Of a DNA stretch of 64,000 nt, positions 1 through 7,811 are shown in pieces (the first letter of the stretch is position 1; the number at the start of each line of letters is the position of its first letter). The position numbers and the translations under genes were made by a program. Source of the stretch: Syntrophobacter fumaroxidans MPOB (GTDB lineage: Bacteria; Desulfobacterota; Syntrophobacteria; Syntrophobacterales; Syntrophobacteraceae); the NCBI RefSeq assembly GCF_000014965.1, contig NC_008554.1, positions 4,824,001 through 4,888,000 on the forward strand, given 5' to 3'. The notes beneath the pieces were generated by a model. It saw nothing but the letters and a program-made list of their open reading frames with translations. It was not told the origin of the DNA and did not search any database.

Positions 1-1149
1 CTTGATGGGTCCAAGCAGGTACGTGAAGCGGTGTTCCACAGCCATGCGCTCTTGCATCTCGACGACCTTGCCGAGGGTGCCGCAATCCATGGCCAGGATC
101 GCATCATTGATGCGATTCACCGCCTCCCGCACGCTCATCTTCGAGCGGAGCACGGCCAGCGGTTGGACTCCTCCTCCGCTTCCCACGTTCGTCGGGACCG
201 CTCCGTAGCGGCCGAGGAACCCCATCAGCCCCGATGGGCCCACAAGGCATCTGAAGTCCGTCTGATAGCGTTCGAGCGTCGTGCACCCCCGTTCCGCGTT
301 CAACGTCGGAATTTCCTCGGCCCACAAATGGAGCGGGATTTTTTCCTGGACGATGTAATGACCTTCCCGTAACGCCAGGTCAATCGCCTCCCGGGCGTTC
401 GGGTTTACCCCGCCGACCCGCACGCCCTTGCCGGAGTATCCGCGTTCGGGTTTGAGCACCAGATCGTTCCAGTGCCGGGCCGTCCACTCGACCAGGTCGT
501 CTATGGCCTCTCCCCGGGGACCGACGGTGCGGCGCGGACGAAACTGGCGGGTCCAGGGAGTCCGTTGCACGATTTCCGAGTGAAACCGGTCGCGGTGGGG
601 ACCGCCCACGACTTCGAACATGCTCTTCACGTTGATGGGTTCCGTACCACGGGGATTGATGACGCGCCCTTCCCGGACCGCCTGCAGAAGCGGGGTGAGG
701 TCGTGCTTGCGATGGAGGGCCAGCAAAACGTCGGTGTTGAAATCCACGAAGGCGATCGACACGGGTCTGCCCATCCAACATACTCGACCGCTCTTGAGCT
801 CGAGCTGCTGCGGAGACATCAGCGCTCCGTGAATGCCGTCGATCCGGTTGAGGTGTTCGGCGAGGTTGATGTTTTCGGTAACGTCATCGAGCGTTTCCTC
901 TTCGGCCACCACCGCGACCAGCCCGGGCCCGCCGCCGTCGCGGGCGCGGCATGCCGCGACGAGCATGGCCACGAACCCGTTCACGGGATAGAGCAGCGGG
1001 TGATCGAAATCCAGATCGACGCCGACGGGGGATATTTCGTTGAGGCGCAGCCAGACGGCCTTACCGATGACCTGGGTGACACGCTGGTAGTCCCATCCTC
1101 CGGGACTGCCCAGGTTCCATTCCGAATGGTAACCCGCAAAACCCGTCAT
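1..1149 (-). CDS. ATP-grasp-like protein, 3' end cut by window edge
   Basis: The frame is open for 383 codons from the ATG at 1149 to the left edge, so the C-terminus lies outside the window. A good ribosome site (AGGAGGAG at 1157-1164) sits 7 bases before the ATG, and an alternative ATG at 1154 runs into a stop at once. The segment DLVLKPERGYSGKGVRVG followed about 25 residues later by HYIVQEKI resembles the nucleotide-binding part of circularly permuted ATP-grasp enzymes (VLKPxxxxGGKGV, then YVVQE). No substrate can be inferred. It lies 18 bp behind the DUF885 gene on the same strand, so the two are probably cotranscribed. The family call is inference from these motifs; a distant amide ligase is likely but unproven. 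Confidence 0.6.
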   Translation of the reverse strand, partial: MTGFAGYHSEWNLGSPGGWDYQRVTQVIGKAVWLRLNEISPVGVDLDFDHPLLYPVNGFVAMLVAACRARDGGGPGLVAVVAEEETLDDVTENINLAEHLNRIDGIHGALMSPQQLELKSGRVCWMGRPVSIAFVDFNTDVLLALHRKHDLTPLLQAVREGRVINPRGTEPINVKSMFEVVGGPHRDRFHSEIVQRTPWTRQFRPRRTVGPRGEAIDDLVEWTARHWNDLVLKPERGYSGKGVRVGGVNPNAREAIDLALREGHYIVQEKIPLHLWAEEIPTLNAERGCTTLERYQTDFRCLVGPSGLMGFLGRYGAVPTNVGSGGGVQPLAVLRSKMSVREAVNRINDAILAMDCGTLGKVVEMQERMAVEHRFTYLLGPIK

Positions 1150-1167
1150 TCCATACTCCTCCTCGTT

Positions 1168-2802
1168 CTATGGGGTGGCATTCACCGCATTCCGGAGCCG
1201 CTTCTCGATCGCATGAAACGGCGGTTCACCGCCTTCGAGCATCAGTCGGTGAAACCCGTCGTGCCCCATTCCGCCCGCGTAAGTCTCTCTGAGTCGCATG
1301 ATCTCGAATCGACCCAGGCTGTAGCAGAGTTGATAGCCGGGATTCAGCCGAAAGCGACTGATTTGTCCGCAGGCTTCCTCCATGCCGAACCCGGCGGTTG
1401 TCAACAGACCCAGGGCGTCGTCGGGACTCAGTCTCCCAGAATGAAGCCCGATGTCGATCCGGCAACGCGCGGCCCTCCAGAGTCTCCGTTTGCAGTCGAC
1501 CAGCAGGTCCAGGGGATGATCGGCGTACCCGTATTCGGTCAGGAGTGATTCCACGTAATAGGCCCAGCCCTCGTAGAAAAGTGCCGATTCGATCTGGCTT
1601 CGCACTGGATTGTCGAGCATTCTCCGGGTGGAATCCAGCAGGTAGTGCCCCGGGAAGGTCTCATGGGCGGCGAGGAATTTATACTCCCGGTGAAACCGCT
1701 TCCTGAGAAGCTCCGCTGATCGGTCGCGCCCCTGTCCGGAGGCCTGGGTCGTAATGTAGAAGTAATCCTCTTCGGTCCCGTCCCTCGAAAAGGCGGCGCT
1801 GAAGGATGCCGAGCCCCGCACGGATTGCAGGTAAGTGGGGGTCCGACAGACCACCGGCCACCCCGCCGGCATGACCTCGCTGAAGCCGTGCGATTCGAAA
1901 AAACGCTTCAGCCTTTTCATCTCGCGGTCATAGAGCACCAGGGTGTCACGACCGGCCGCGTCTTCCGGCAAGTATCCATGATACAGCTCTCTCCAGGATT
2001 TCCCGGGGTCGATCTTCCTTTGCAGGCGTTCCAGGCGGCAAAGGTTCTCGCGCCATTCCTCGACGGCGATCTCATCCACTTCGGACAGGCTCCGATGCGA
2101 TCGGAATCTGTCCCGCAGAGTGACCTCCAGGCTCCGGAAGGCAAACTCGCGGTCCGGAACGGACCTGACCGCGCCAAGAAATGTCCCGAACGCGTCCAGG
2201 GCGGATCGGGTCTTCTCCAAAGCGGCCGTGAATCGTCCGGAATCCTGGGGCACATACGTATCGGCGGTTTCGGAAAGATAGCTCCGGCAATCGACGAGCA
2301 TGGCGAGCGCGGCCTGGAGTGTGCTGTGGGCCACCCGGTCGATATTTTCCGCAGCTTGTTGGAGCAGGCGGGGAATCGCCTGGAGGCGCGCCCGGGTTCT
2401 TTGCAGCCGTTCATCGTGGCTCGGGGTAGGTTTGGTCAACGAATGATCGAGCCCGATGAAGGCGATTTTGAGGTAGAGGAGGGGATCGTGCCGCCACACC
2501 TCCTTGGAGTCCAGTTCGATCAGGATGCCGGCAATACTGGAATCGAGCATCTCGAGGTCGGTGAGCTTTTCCGGATCGCTCTCGACGGCGGCCAGACGGC
2601 CGAATTTGCGCCGATACTCCTCGATCGTGGCGATGCATTCCTCGATTCCGGCGCGGTCGAAGTCGTCCAGCCGGTCGTAGTGCCGGCTCGCCGCCACCGC
2701 CCGGGGAAGAAAGTGGAATTCGTCGCTGGCGCACATCACCGGGAAACGCTGGGCCAGGTAATCGAAGTATTCATCGGTCAGTTCCGGCTGGTACTCCGGC
2801 AT
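1168..2802 (-). CDS. DUF885 family protein (putative metallo-carboxypeptidase-like)
   Basis: A 544-residue protein with the DUF885 hallmark HETFPGH in its C-terminal third, matching the HExxPGH signature of this family. DUF885 proteins are helical, zinc-peptidase-like enzymes; most have no known substrate. There is no signal peptide (it begins MPEYQPELTDEYFDYLAQRF), so it is probably cytoplasmic. It is the upstream gene of a likely two-gene operon with the ATP-grasp-like gene starting at 1149. Length and motif fit the family. Peptidase activity is inferred only from the HExxH-like motif. Confidence 0.85.
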   Translation of the reverse strand: MPEYQPELTDEYFDYLAQRFPVMCASDEFHFLPRAVAASRHYDRLDDFDRAGIEECIATIEEYRRKFGRLAAVESDPEKLTDLEMLDSSIAGILIELDSKEVWRHDPLLYLKIAFIGLDHSLTKPTPSHDERLQRTRARLQAIPRLLQQAAENIDRVAHSTLQAALAMLVDCRSYLSETADTYVPQDSGRFTAALEKTRSALDAFGTFLGAVRSVPDREFAFRSLEVTLRDRFRSHRSLSEVDEIAVEEWRENLCRLERLQRKIDPGKSWRELYHGYLPEDAAGRDTLVLYDREMKRLKRFFESHGFSEVMPAGWPVVCRTPTYLQSVRGSASFSAAFSRDGTEEDYFYITTQASGQGRDRSAELLRKRFHREYKFLAAHETFPGHYLLDSTRRMLDNPVRSQIESALFYEGWAYYVESLLTEYGYADHPLDLLVDCKRRLWRAARCRIDIGLHSGRLSPDDALGLLTTAGFGMEEACGQISRFRLNPGYQLCYSLGRFEIMRLRETYAGGMGHDGFHRLMLEGGEPPFHAIEKRLRNAVNATP

Positions 2803-3114
2803 GGGAAGACTCCATGGTCCCGGGGAAGCGTATCGGCCGTGTGCTTGAGCGTGCGATCTTCAAACGGTGCCTGCGGTTCGACGGCCAATGCCTGTTGCGA
2901 AAACCAGCGGGTTTCGGGGCGACGCCGGATCGTCAAGGCGAGCCCGCGCCTCTCGGTGGTCGCCGGATTGCGGGGAAGAGGCTCAAGAGCAATGATCGTT
3001 TTCGTTCGAGGGGCCTCGCGGGCGCGACAGAAAAACCATTCCGATGCGTTCCGCGCTGTGATTCATCCCTCCCGGCGGCGTTACCGCTCGGGAGAGCCCC
3101 CCCCACTCCACCTT
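2803..3114. other. Intergenic stretch, divergent promoter region
   Basis: About 310 bases between the divergently oriented DUF885 gene and the small plus-strand gene at 3115. Promoters for both should lie here, but I see no convincing -35/-10 pair. The long plus-strand frame crossing it is only the open complement of the DUF885 gene. Confidence 0.4.
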
Positions 3115-3489
3115 ATGAATGATATTGCACAATCACGGCGAAGATTTCAAGGCCCTGCAAGTTCGGGCCCGGGCGCCTCCATGGATCGCGCTGAAGCTGA
3201 GGCGATGCTCGCGAAGCCGCTGGATATACGCGGAGCCCGAATCGTCTTTGACGGGAAAGCCTGTGAGGGCATCCGGTTCAGCAGGACAAAGGAGAAACTG
3301 AGTGCCTACCTGGAGCGGGTTTACAAGATCGGTCCAAAGGATTTGGAGTTGACCGATCAATTGATCGAGGTGATCAGGACCGACTGCGGCCTCCCGGGTT
3401 TCCAGGAATACATGCGCCTGGGCGACCGGAGGCTAGTGATCCAAGTGAGGGGGGCTTTCTTTTTCTTCGAGCCGAAAGTGACCTATTGA
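3115..3489 (+). CDS. Small hypothetical protein
   Basis: The 3' part of a much longer open frame looks coding on its own. From the ATG at 3115 it gives 124 residues, and from the ATG at 3181 it gives 102. The second start (MDRAEAEAMLAKPLDI) may be the true one, since the first 22 residues are low complexity and neither start has a strong ribosome site. The C-terminal part is a balanced mix of charged and hydrophobic residues, typical of a folded small domain, ending in a run of four Phe and then EPKVTY. I do not recognise the family. It stands alone on the plus strand. Confidence 0.5.
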   Translation: MNDIAQSRRRFQGPASSGPGASMDRAEAEAMLAKPLDIRGARIVFDGKACEGIRFSRTKEKLSAYLERVYKIGPKDLELTDQLIEVIRTDCGLPGFQEYMRLGDRRLVIQVRGAFFFFEPKVTY

Positions 3490-4257
3490 TCTCTGGGATT
3501 ACATATATATTCAGCGCCACGAGTATTTGCGCATCGAGAGCGTGAATCGACGGCCTGAATCGGCTCAGACGGCTTGTCTCCGCTCTCCATGGTGTACATC
3601 CAATTACGGCTCGGCCCGCCGCCTGCGCCCGGAAAGCCCCCTGGCGCGGGCAGGGCTGGAGTCCTGCCTGTGCGGCCGGCCGGGTTCCTGACGGTATGCG
3701 GGATTCGTTGACCGGCTGAACCTGGAACCTTCCTGGGTGTTCAAGCGCGGTCGGAGAAGATTCTTCAAGCCGGTTGCGCCTTTGTGAGATCAGAATATCC
3801 CGCGTGTCGAAAGCCCATGGTACGAGAGTTTTCCGACACGACCACTCAATCTCCGATCCCAGTGTGTAGGGGACCGTATACACGAGTGTACCGTATTCCC
3901 TACACTCTTCCCGAAAGAACCGGCCTGCCGCAACGGGAATGCCTTGGGACGCTCAATCCCCCGCCGACTTCCGACTCAGAATCTTTCCAAGTCTTTTCAA
4001 ATGAATAGCTGGATGGAAACCGATGATTGTCCCGCTGCGTGGTCACTTCACGGGCGCGGCATACATATTGCTCAATTCAACTGCGCGATCCTCGTGACCC
4101 TCGATTCATGCGAAGGATTGCCGTGGTCCAGGACCCTGGCGGGAGTCTCGGTCATAATGCCTCTCCACGACATTTCAACCGCGCATTTTCAGCCGGCGAC
4201 GCCGGATGTGCGTTGCTTGTCCTCAGTTCAGATCATGTAAGTTTCGGGAGGTGAAGC
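3490..4257. other. Long non-coding stretch
   Basis: About 770 bases in which I see no convincing gene. Open frames on both strands have no ribosome sites and atypical composition. The only clear structure is the inverted repeat at 3864-3905. Confidence 0.4.
3864..3905. repeat. Inverted repeat enclosing a direct repeat
   Basis: Arms GTGTAGGG (3864-3871) and CCCTACAC (3898-3905) are perfect reverse complements. Between them the heptamer ACCGTAT occurs twice. No T-run follows on either strand, so it looks more like an operator or a mobile-element scar than a terminator. Confidence 0.4.
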
Positions 4258-4662
4258 TTGGCTGGAAATGGACCGCTGCCTTTCCCCCTCATTGATCTCT
4301 GGTGTTTTGCCTGGATGGCGGCCTTCGTGGTCATTGTCGCGATTGCTCTCACAATCGCTGCCGACGTATACCGGGCTTCAGCGGCACTGGCCCGTGACCC
4401 GGTGAAGGCCGAGGATCCCGGCGGCGGTGGAATCCATGACGACACAAAGAGCCGCAACCGTTCCGTCCCTGTGACGCCGGACAAGCTGAATTCAGGAGCG
4501 GCACATGGTCTTGCGGAGGGCGGAACCTGTTCTCTCGCCGTCGCATCCTGCGGTGTTGACGGGAGGAAGGATTACCCGCACTCGATGGTCTACTTGTCCC
4601 TGATTGCCCTGAGTGCGGCACGGTGTGTCCCGGGGGAATCGGCGAAAAGGACAAACTATTGA
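4258..4662 (+). CDS. Small single-pass membrane protein, hypothetical
   Basis: A 134-residue frame starting at a TTG (4258-4260), with GGGAGGTG at 4246-4253 as ribosome site. One hydrophobic segment (about residues 11-35, LWCFAWMAAFVVIVAIALTI) predicts a membrane anchor with a polar C-terminal tail. The tail is low in features and could be fortuitous reading, so the true protein may be shorter. It lies 14 bp upstream of the next small gene and may share its transcript. No family is recognised. Confidence 0.4.
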   Translation: MAGNGPLPFPLIDLWCFAWMAAFVVIVAIALTIAADVYRASAALARDPVKAEDPGGGGIHDDTKSRNRSVPVTPDKLNSGAAHGLAEGGTCSLAVASCGVDGRKDYPHSMVYLSLIALSAARCVPGESAKRTNY

Positions 4663-4676
4663 AAGGAGGAAGTCGG

Positions 4677-4907
4677 ATGGAGAACGAACGCATTCGAACC
4701 GGGATATCGCATGCGGTACACATAAGCACCAACACCGCAACCGGTTGTAGACATTGTCGATTCAGCATAGACGGCAAACGATTTGAAGAATCGGTGAATC
4801 ACTATGTCGAAGAACACGGCTACAAGGTCCTGCACATCGTTACGGAGACGGATCGTGACTCCCCGGGGCAATTGCGGCGTTATTCACTGGCGGTGGTGGG
4901 AAAATAG
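4677..4907 (+). CDS. Small C2H2-like zinc-finger protein, hypothetical
   Basis: The start at 4677 is chosen because GAAAGGAGGA lies just upstream; an earlier in-frame ATG at 4623 lacks one. The 76-residue product contains C-x2-C followed by an H-x4-H pair (CRHCRFSIDG, then NHYVEEHGY), the layout of a small zinc-binding finger. It could be a nucleic-acid or protein-binding module. Neighbours are a small membrane protein and a FlgM-like gene. Zinc binding is inferred from residue spacing only. Confidence 0.6.
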   Translation: MENERIRTGISHAVHISTNTATGCRHCRFSIDGKRFEESVNHYVEEHGYKVLHIVTETDRDSPGQLRRYSLAVVGK

Positions 4908-4934
4908 GCGCAACTTCGGCTGAAAGGTATACTG

Positions 4935-5207
4935 ATGAGAGCGGAGAAAAACCCGGATCTTCCGGGTTCCCGTGCGAACCTGCCGGTGGAGAAGGTCGAC
5001 GGAAAGGCCCGACATGGGAAAGAAATCGTGTCGGCAGGCGGCAATGAGACGTGCATTGCGGCCCATGTGATTAAGATAACGGAAGAAATAAAGAATGGAG
5101 AAACGCCGCTCGCGAGAATAGAGGCGATCAGAGGTCTTCTCCTCCGTGGTGCTTACACGATCGAACCCGACGAAATCGCGCGGAAGATGCTGGGAGAAAT
5201 CTGGTAG
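4935..5207 (+). CDS. flgM: FlgM-like anti-sigma-28 factor
   Basis: A 90-residue protein whose C-terminal half (IEAIRGLLLRGAYTIEPDEIARKMLGEIW, given here only as its key residues R-x8-G-x-Y-x-I-x-P-x2-IA-x2-ML) matches the sigma-28-binding end of FlgM (NG-x-Y-x-VD-x3-IA-x-KML). FlgM sequesters the flagellar sigma factor FliA until the hook-basal body is finished. The N-terminal half is polar and probably disordered, also as in FlgM. No flagellar gene is nearby, so it may be an isolated paralogue. Length fits the family (about 90-100). Start: ATG at 4935 with AAAGG upstream. Confidence 0.65.
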   Translation: MRAEKNPDLPGSRANLPVEKVDGKARHGKEIVSAGGNETCIAAHVIKITEEIKNGETPLARIEAIRGLLLRGAYTIEPDEIARKMLGEIW

Positions 5208-5423
5208 AGGTTTCAAAGGGGATTCGGAATCATTCCCGGTGCCTCTTGCGGCCGCGGCTGCCGGGAAGATGGCGTGCTCAAGCCCGACTCCGGGCTGCCC
5301 CGAGCTGAACATTATCACGATGACTTATGGCGGCTCCAAGGTGCGCCGCCGATTCCGGAATCCGACTTGCACGGGGACCGGTCTGTTGGGGGGAGGGCAC
5401 ACACACATCCCCTGCCGTAAACG

Positions 5424-5460
5424 ACAAAACGCCCGCGACAAGTTGCCTTGCGCGGGCGTT
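5424..5460 (-). terminator. Intrinsic terminator after the peptide array
   Basis: A perfect 10-bp stem, AACGCCCGCG (5428-5437) with CGCGGGCGTT (5451-5460), and a 13-base loop. Read on the minus strand the stem is followed by TTTTGTCGTTT. It lies 37 bp downstream of the last peptide gene. Its stem is nearly the same as that of the attenuator at 14795-14829. Confidence 0.8.
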
Positions 5461-5496
5461 TATCGGGCCATCTCGAAGAGCGCGGTCAGTGCGTTC

Positions 5497-5625
5497 CTAT
5501 TCGGTGAGCCCGCAGTACTTGATGGTGCTGAACAGGCATCCGAGCACCCGCTCCTCGAGCTGCACGCGGACAACGGCGGCCTTGGGCGGTTCATAGGGTT
5601 TCTTTTGCGATTCGTGCGTTTTCAT
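5497..5625 (-). CDS. RiPP precursor peptide, array copy 1 (orphan)
   Basis: A 42-residue peptide too small for most gene callers. Leader-like residues 7-14 QKKPYEPP contain the Y-x-x-P motif used by PqqD-like recognition domains (as in lasso leaders). It is followed by VQLEERVLG and then a short core C-LFSTIKY-C-GLTE with Cys30 and Cys38. Ribosome site AAAGGAGG precedes the ATG at 5625 by 8 bases; an ATG two codons earlier is too close to it. It differs from copies 2 and 3 only by His4 instead of Gln4. The near-identical peptide at 14630 heads a full modification cluster, so this copy is probably modified in trans. Last gene before the terminator. Confidence 0.85.
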   Translation of the reverse strand: MKTHESQKKPYEPPKAAVVRVQLEERVLGCLFSTIKYCGLTE

Positions 5626-5678
5626 CTCCATTTCCTCCTTTGTGGGACCTTGTCCCGATGACATGAGTCGTTCCCTTC

Positions 5679-5807
5679 CTATTCGGTGAGCCCGCAGTAC
5701 TTGATGGTGCTGAACAGGCATCCGAGCACCCGTTCCTCGAGCTGTACGCGGACAACGGCGGCCTTGGGCGGTTCATAGGGTTTCTTTTGCGATTCCTGGG
5801 TTTTCAT
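5679..5807 (-). CDS. RiPP precursor peptide, array copy 2 (orphan)
   Basis: Same 42-residue peptide as copy 1 but with Gln4: leader with KKPYEPP, then EERVLG and core C-LFSTIKY-C-GLTE. AAAGGAGG lies 8 bases before the ATG at 5807. It matches copy 3 residue for residue, although several codons differ silently, which is selection for the peptide rather than simple DNA identity. No modification enzyme lies within 8 kb on this strand. Confidence 0.85.
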   Translation of the reverse strand: MKTQESQKKPYEPPKAAVVRVQLEERVLGCLFSTIKYCGLTE

Positions 5808-5860
5808 CTCCATTTCCTCCTTTATGGGACCTTGTCCCGATGACATGAGTCGTTCCGTTC

Positions 5861-5989
5861 CTATTCGGTGAGCCCGCAGTACTTGATGGTGCTGAACAGG
5901 CATCCGAGCACCCGCTCCTCGAGCTGTACGCGGACAACGGCGGCCTTGGGCGGTTCGTAGGGTTTCTTTTGCGATTCCTGGGTTTTCAT
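5861..5989 (-). CDS. RiPP precursor peptide, array copy 3 (orphan, promoter-proximal)
   Basis: First-transcribed copy of the array; 42 residues identical to copy 2, ribosome site AAAGGAGG before the ATG at 5989. Compared with the cluster peptide at 14630 the C-terminal 20 residues differ at only two positions, Leu31 versus Asn and Tyr37 versus Val, both between the two cysteines. This suggests the ring interior is the variable product-defining part. It lies 90 bp behind the small protein gene ending at 6080, which may share its transcript. Confidence 0.85.
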   Translation of the reverse strand: MKTQESQKKPYEPPKAAVVRVQLEERVLGCLFSTIKYCGLTE

Positions 5990-6079
5990 CTCCATTTCCT
6001 CCTTTATGGGGCATTTCTTTCACTTCAGGACACTCATGTTCTCTTCGACGGCTCTTCCACACTCGCACTCGGCGGAGCC

Positions 6080-6334
6080 TCAGGCGCAGGCAGCGCTTAC
6101 CGCCGGGACCGTCATTGTTGCAGCTGCGATCATGAGTACGAGCGCGAATATCATGCTCGCGACGTTTCTCACTCTATTTTCTTTCAGAAGATTAAGTGTT
6201 CCAGGAAGCTCAAGTTCCCAACCGCAATCTTCCGAGTAGCCGAATTCCTCTTTCATATGATGTTGTTTAAAGATCATCGTCAGTGAAGTTGACTTTTTCC
6301 TATTCCGTGATCTTCTTGTTTCATTTGGTTGCAT
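6080..6334 (-). CDS. Small hypothetical protein with C-terminal membrane segment
   Basis: An 84-residue frame from the ATG at 6334, chosen because GGAGGG lies 7 bases upstream; later ATGs at 6277 and 6256 have no clear site. The N-terminal half is charged. The last 26 residues are hydrophobic (MIFALVLMIAAATMTV, then PAVSAACA) and end at the stop, suggesting a tail anchor. It sits directly upstream of the peptide array on the same strand, so it may belong to that system, but nothing in its sequence tells its function. Confidence 0.45.
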   Translation of the reverse strand: MQPNETRRSRNRKKSTSLTMIFKQHHMKEEFGYSEDCGWELELPGTLNLLKENRVRNVASMIFALVLMIAAATMTVPAVSAACA

Positions 6335-6692
6335 GACCTTGCCCTCCATTTTGCTTGCTTGCCCTTTACCCGTTCTGACAAGGGAGCCCCGGAAAGGTTC
6401 CCGAATTTTTTCACCTCGAGGCAGAATTTTTTTGCGGGCCGGTTTTTGTGTTTGACAGGGCGTAAGGATGATTTTAGGGTTTTAAAACAACCCTTTCGGA
6501 CACCCACTTCACATGCTCTTGCCACTCCGGAGCGGATCTCACGCTGTGTGCTCTTGAACCGACGGGACATTCGTCAATACGGCAAGAAATTCCTATGGGG
6601 TACACAGGAACTTTTCTTTTCCGGTACTGTCAAATTCAATGGAAAGGCAACATCACAACCGGACGTTTGCACAGGTGGCGAGGAGGCGATCA
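6335..6692. other. Intergenic region between divergent genes
   Basis: About 360 bases between the minus-strand array operon and the plus-strand protease gene, with AT-rich tracts near 6420-6490 and a TTGACA at about 6454. I do not see a well-spaced -10 box. Frames here look non-coding. Confidence 0.4.
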
Positions 6693-7802
6693 ATGAACAG
6701 GTTTCTTATCGTGATGGTGCTGGCCGTTTCGGCGCTGATCTTCCATTCGAGTTTTCACGGCGGTGGACAGGCGGCCGACTTCCCATCGAACCAGGAGCTG
6801 GGGGCTCGGAATGTCGCATTGAAGATGACGCAGTTCGATTTCGCGTCCGGGCTCAAGCAGGACGCGAATGGAAAGCCGAACGGCAACGGGGTGGAGCTCA
6901 TGGAGGCCGGCTCATTCGGGAGCGGTTTCCTGGTCGATGAGGAAGGAACGATCGTTACAAACTACCATGTCGCGCGCAAGAGCTTCAAGGGTGAGGCCCT
7001 GTTTCAGGAAGGTTCGCGGTTCGAGATCCGGAATATCAAAGTCTACGATCTTCCAAACGATATAGCCATATTGAAAATAAGCGGCCAGAAGAGCTTTCCC
7101 TCATGCGTGCTCGGCGACTCCAACACGGTTGAACCCCGGGACAAGGTATTGGCCGTGGGCAACCCCCTCGGCATGGGACTCAACATCACCGAGGGAAGTG
7201 TCAGCCAGGTGGTCAGAAATGATCTCAAGCAGACCGAAAGGATCAACCACACCGCAACGATCACGTCCGGCAACAGCGGGGGGGCGTTGTACCGCGGGAA
7301 CGAGGTGATAGGAATCAATGCGGCCGTCATGGTGAACCCGGCTTACGGCGGCAGCACGGGGTTCTTCTATGCCATTCCCATAAACAAGGCAAAGAAGTTG
7401 CTCGCAGACCCGCAGTTCAACAGACTTCTGTCCCTGGAGCAGATTTTCCCGCCCAATGTCGAATTGATCGTGAACAAGGCTCAGCAGTTGGATGGAGTGA
7501 CCGGCCAGATCCAGCCCGCGCGCCAGAAGGGGAATGAAGTTGACCCCGGAGCCTGGAAAGCTGGCTTTCAAAGCCTTGCATTGACTGATTATGGGTTTCT
7601 GGTCGAATCGCCTTCGGAAAATATTTGTATGGTATTGCTGGACTCGCAGAATAGAACGAAGGGGTTCGCCAGGATGAAGCACAAGCAGTATTTGCCTTTG
7701 TTCGTGAGCTCGAATTATCCGGAACAGTACTCGATAGTCCTTTTGAATTTCAATAACAAGCCGGTGAATTTCGGTTTGAAAACGTATCGCTTGGTCTGGT
7801 AG
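6693..7802 (+). CDS. Secreted HtrA/trypsin-like serine protease
   Basis: 369 residues from the ATG at 6693, preceded by GAGGAGG. Residues 1-27 form a signal peptide (hydrophobic run, then QAA-DF). The trypsin-like fold is shown by the catalytic triad His92 (TNYHV), Asp123 (PNDIAIL) and Ser195 (TSGNSGGAL), all in the S1C/DegP arrangement. No PDZ domain follows; instead there is a C-terminal region of about 130 residues that I do not recognise. It should act in the periplasm or outside the cell. The next gene begins 9 bp downstream, so these are one operon together with the M48 protein. Confidence 0.9.
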   Translation: MNRFLIVMVLAVSALIFHSSFHGGGQAADFPSNQELGARNVALKMTQFDFASGLKQDANGKPNGNGVELMEAGSFGSGFLVDEEGTIVTNYHVARKSFKGEALFQEGSRFEIRNIKVYDLPNDIAILKISGQKSFPSCVLGDSNTVEPRDKVLAVGNPLGMGLNITEGSVSQVVRNDLKQTERINHTATITSGNSGGALYRGNEVIGINAAVMVNPAYGGSTGFFYAIPINKAKKLLADPQFNRLLSLEQIFPPNVELIVNKAQQLDGVTGQIQPARQKGNEVDPGAWKAGFQSLALTDYGFLVESPSENICMVLLDSQNRTKGFARMKHKQYLPLFVSSNYPEQYSIVLLNFNNKPVNFGLKTYRLVW

Positions 7803-7811
7803 GAGGCAAGA

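Larger units (their letters stand above)
5491..6010 (-). repeat. Three tandem repeats of 182 bp, each with a peptide gene
   Basis: Stop codons of the three peptide genes fall at 5497, 5679 and 5861, exactly 182 bp apart. Each unit has a 129-bp gene and a 53-bp spacer, and the spacers between copies carry the same AAAGGAGG ribosome site. Units differ by only a few substitutions, indicating recent duplication or gene conversion. The sequence upstream of the first-read unit (above 6010) differs, so expression probably starts there. Confidence 0.9.

Noticed and set aside
1825-3489. Single 554-residue plus-strand protein
   Set aside because: The first 400 codons are the complement of the DUF885 gene; only the last 100-125 codons look coding.
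5491-6010. CRISPR-like or IS-type repeat
   Set aside because: Period of 182 bp with coding content and ribosome sites; no short repeats with unique spacers, no transposase or terminal inverted repeats.
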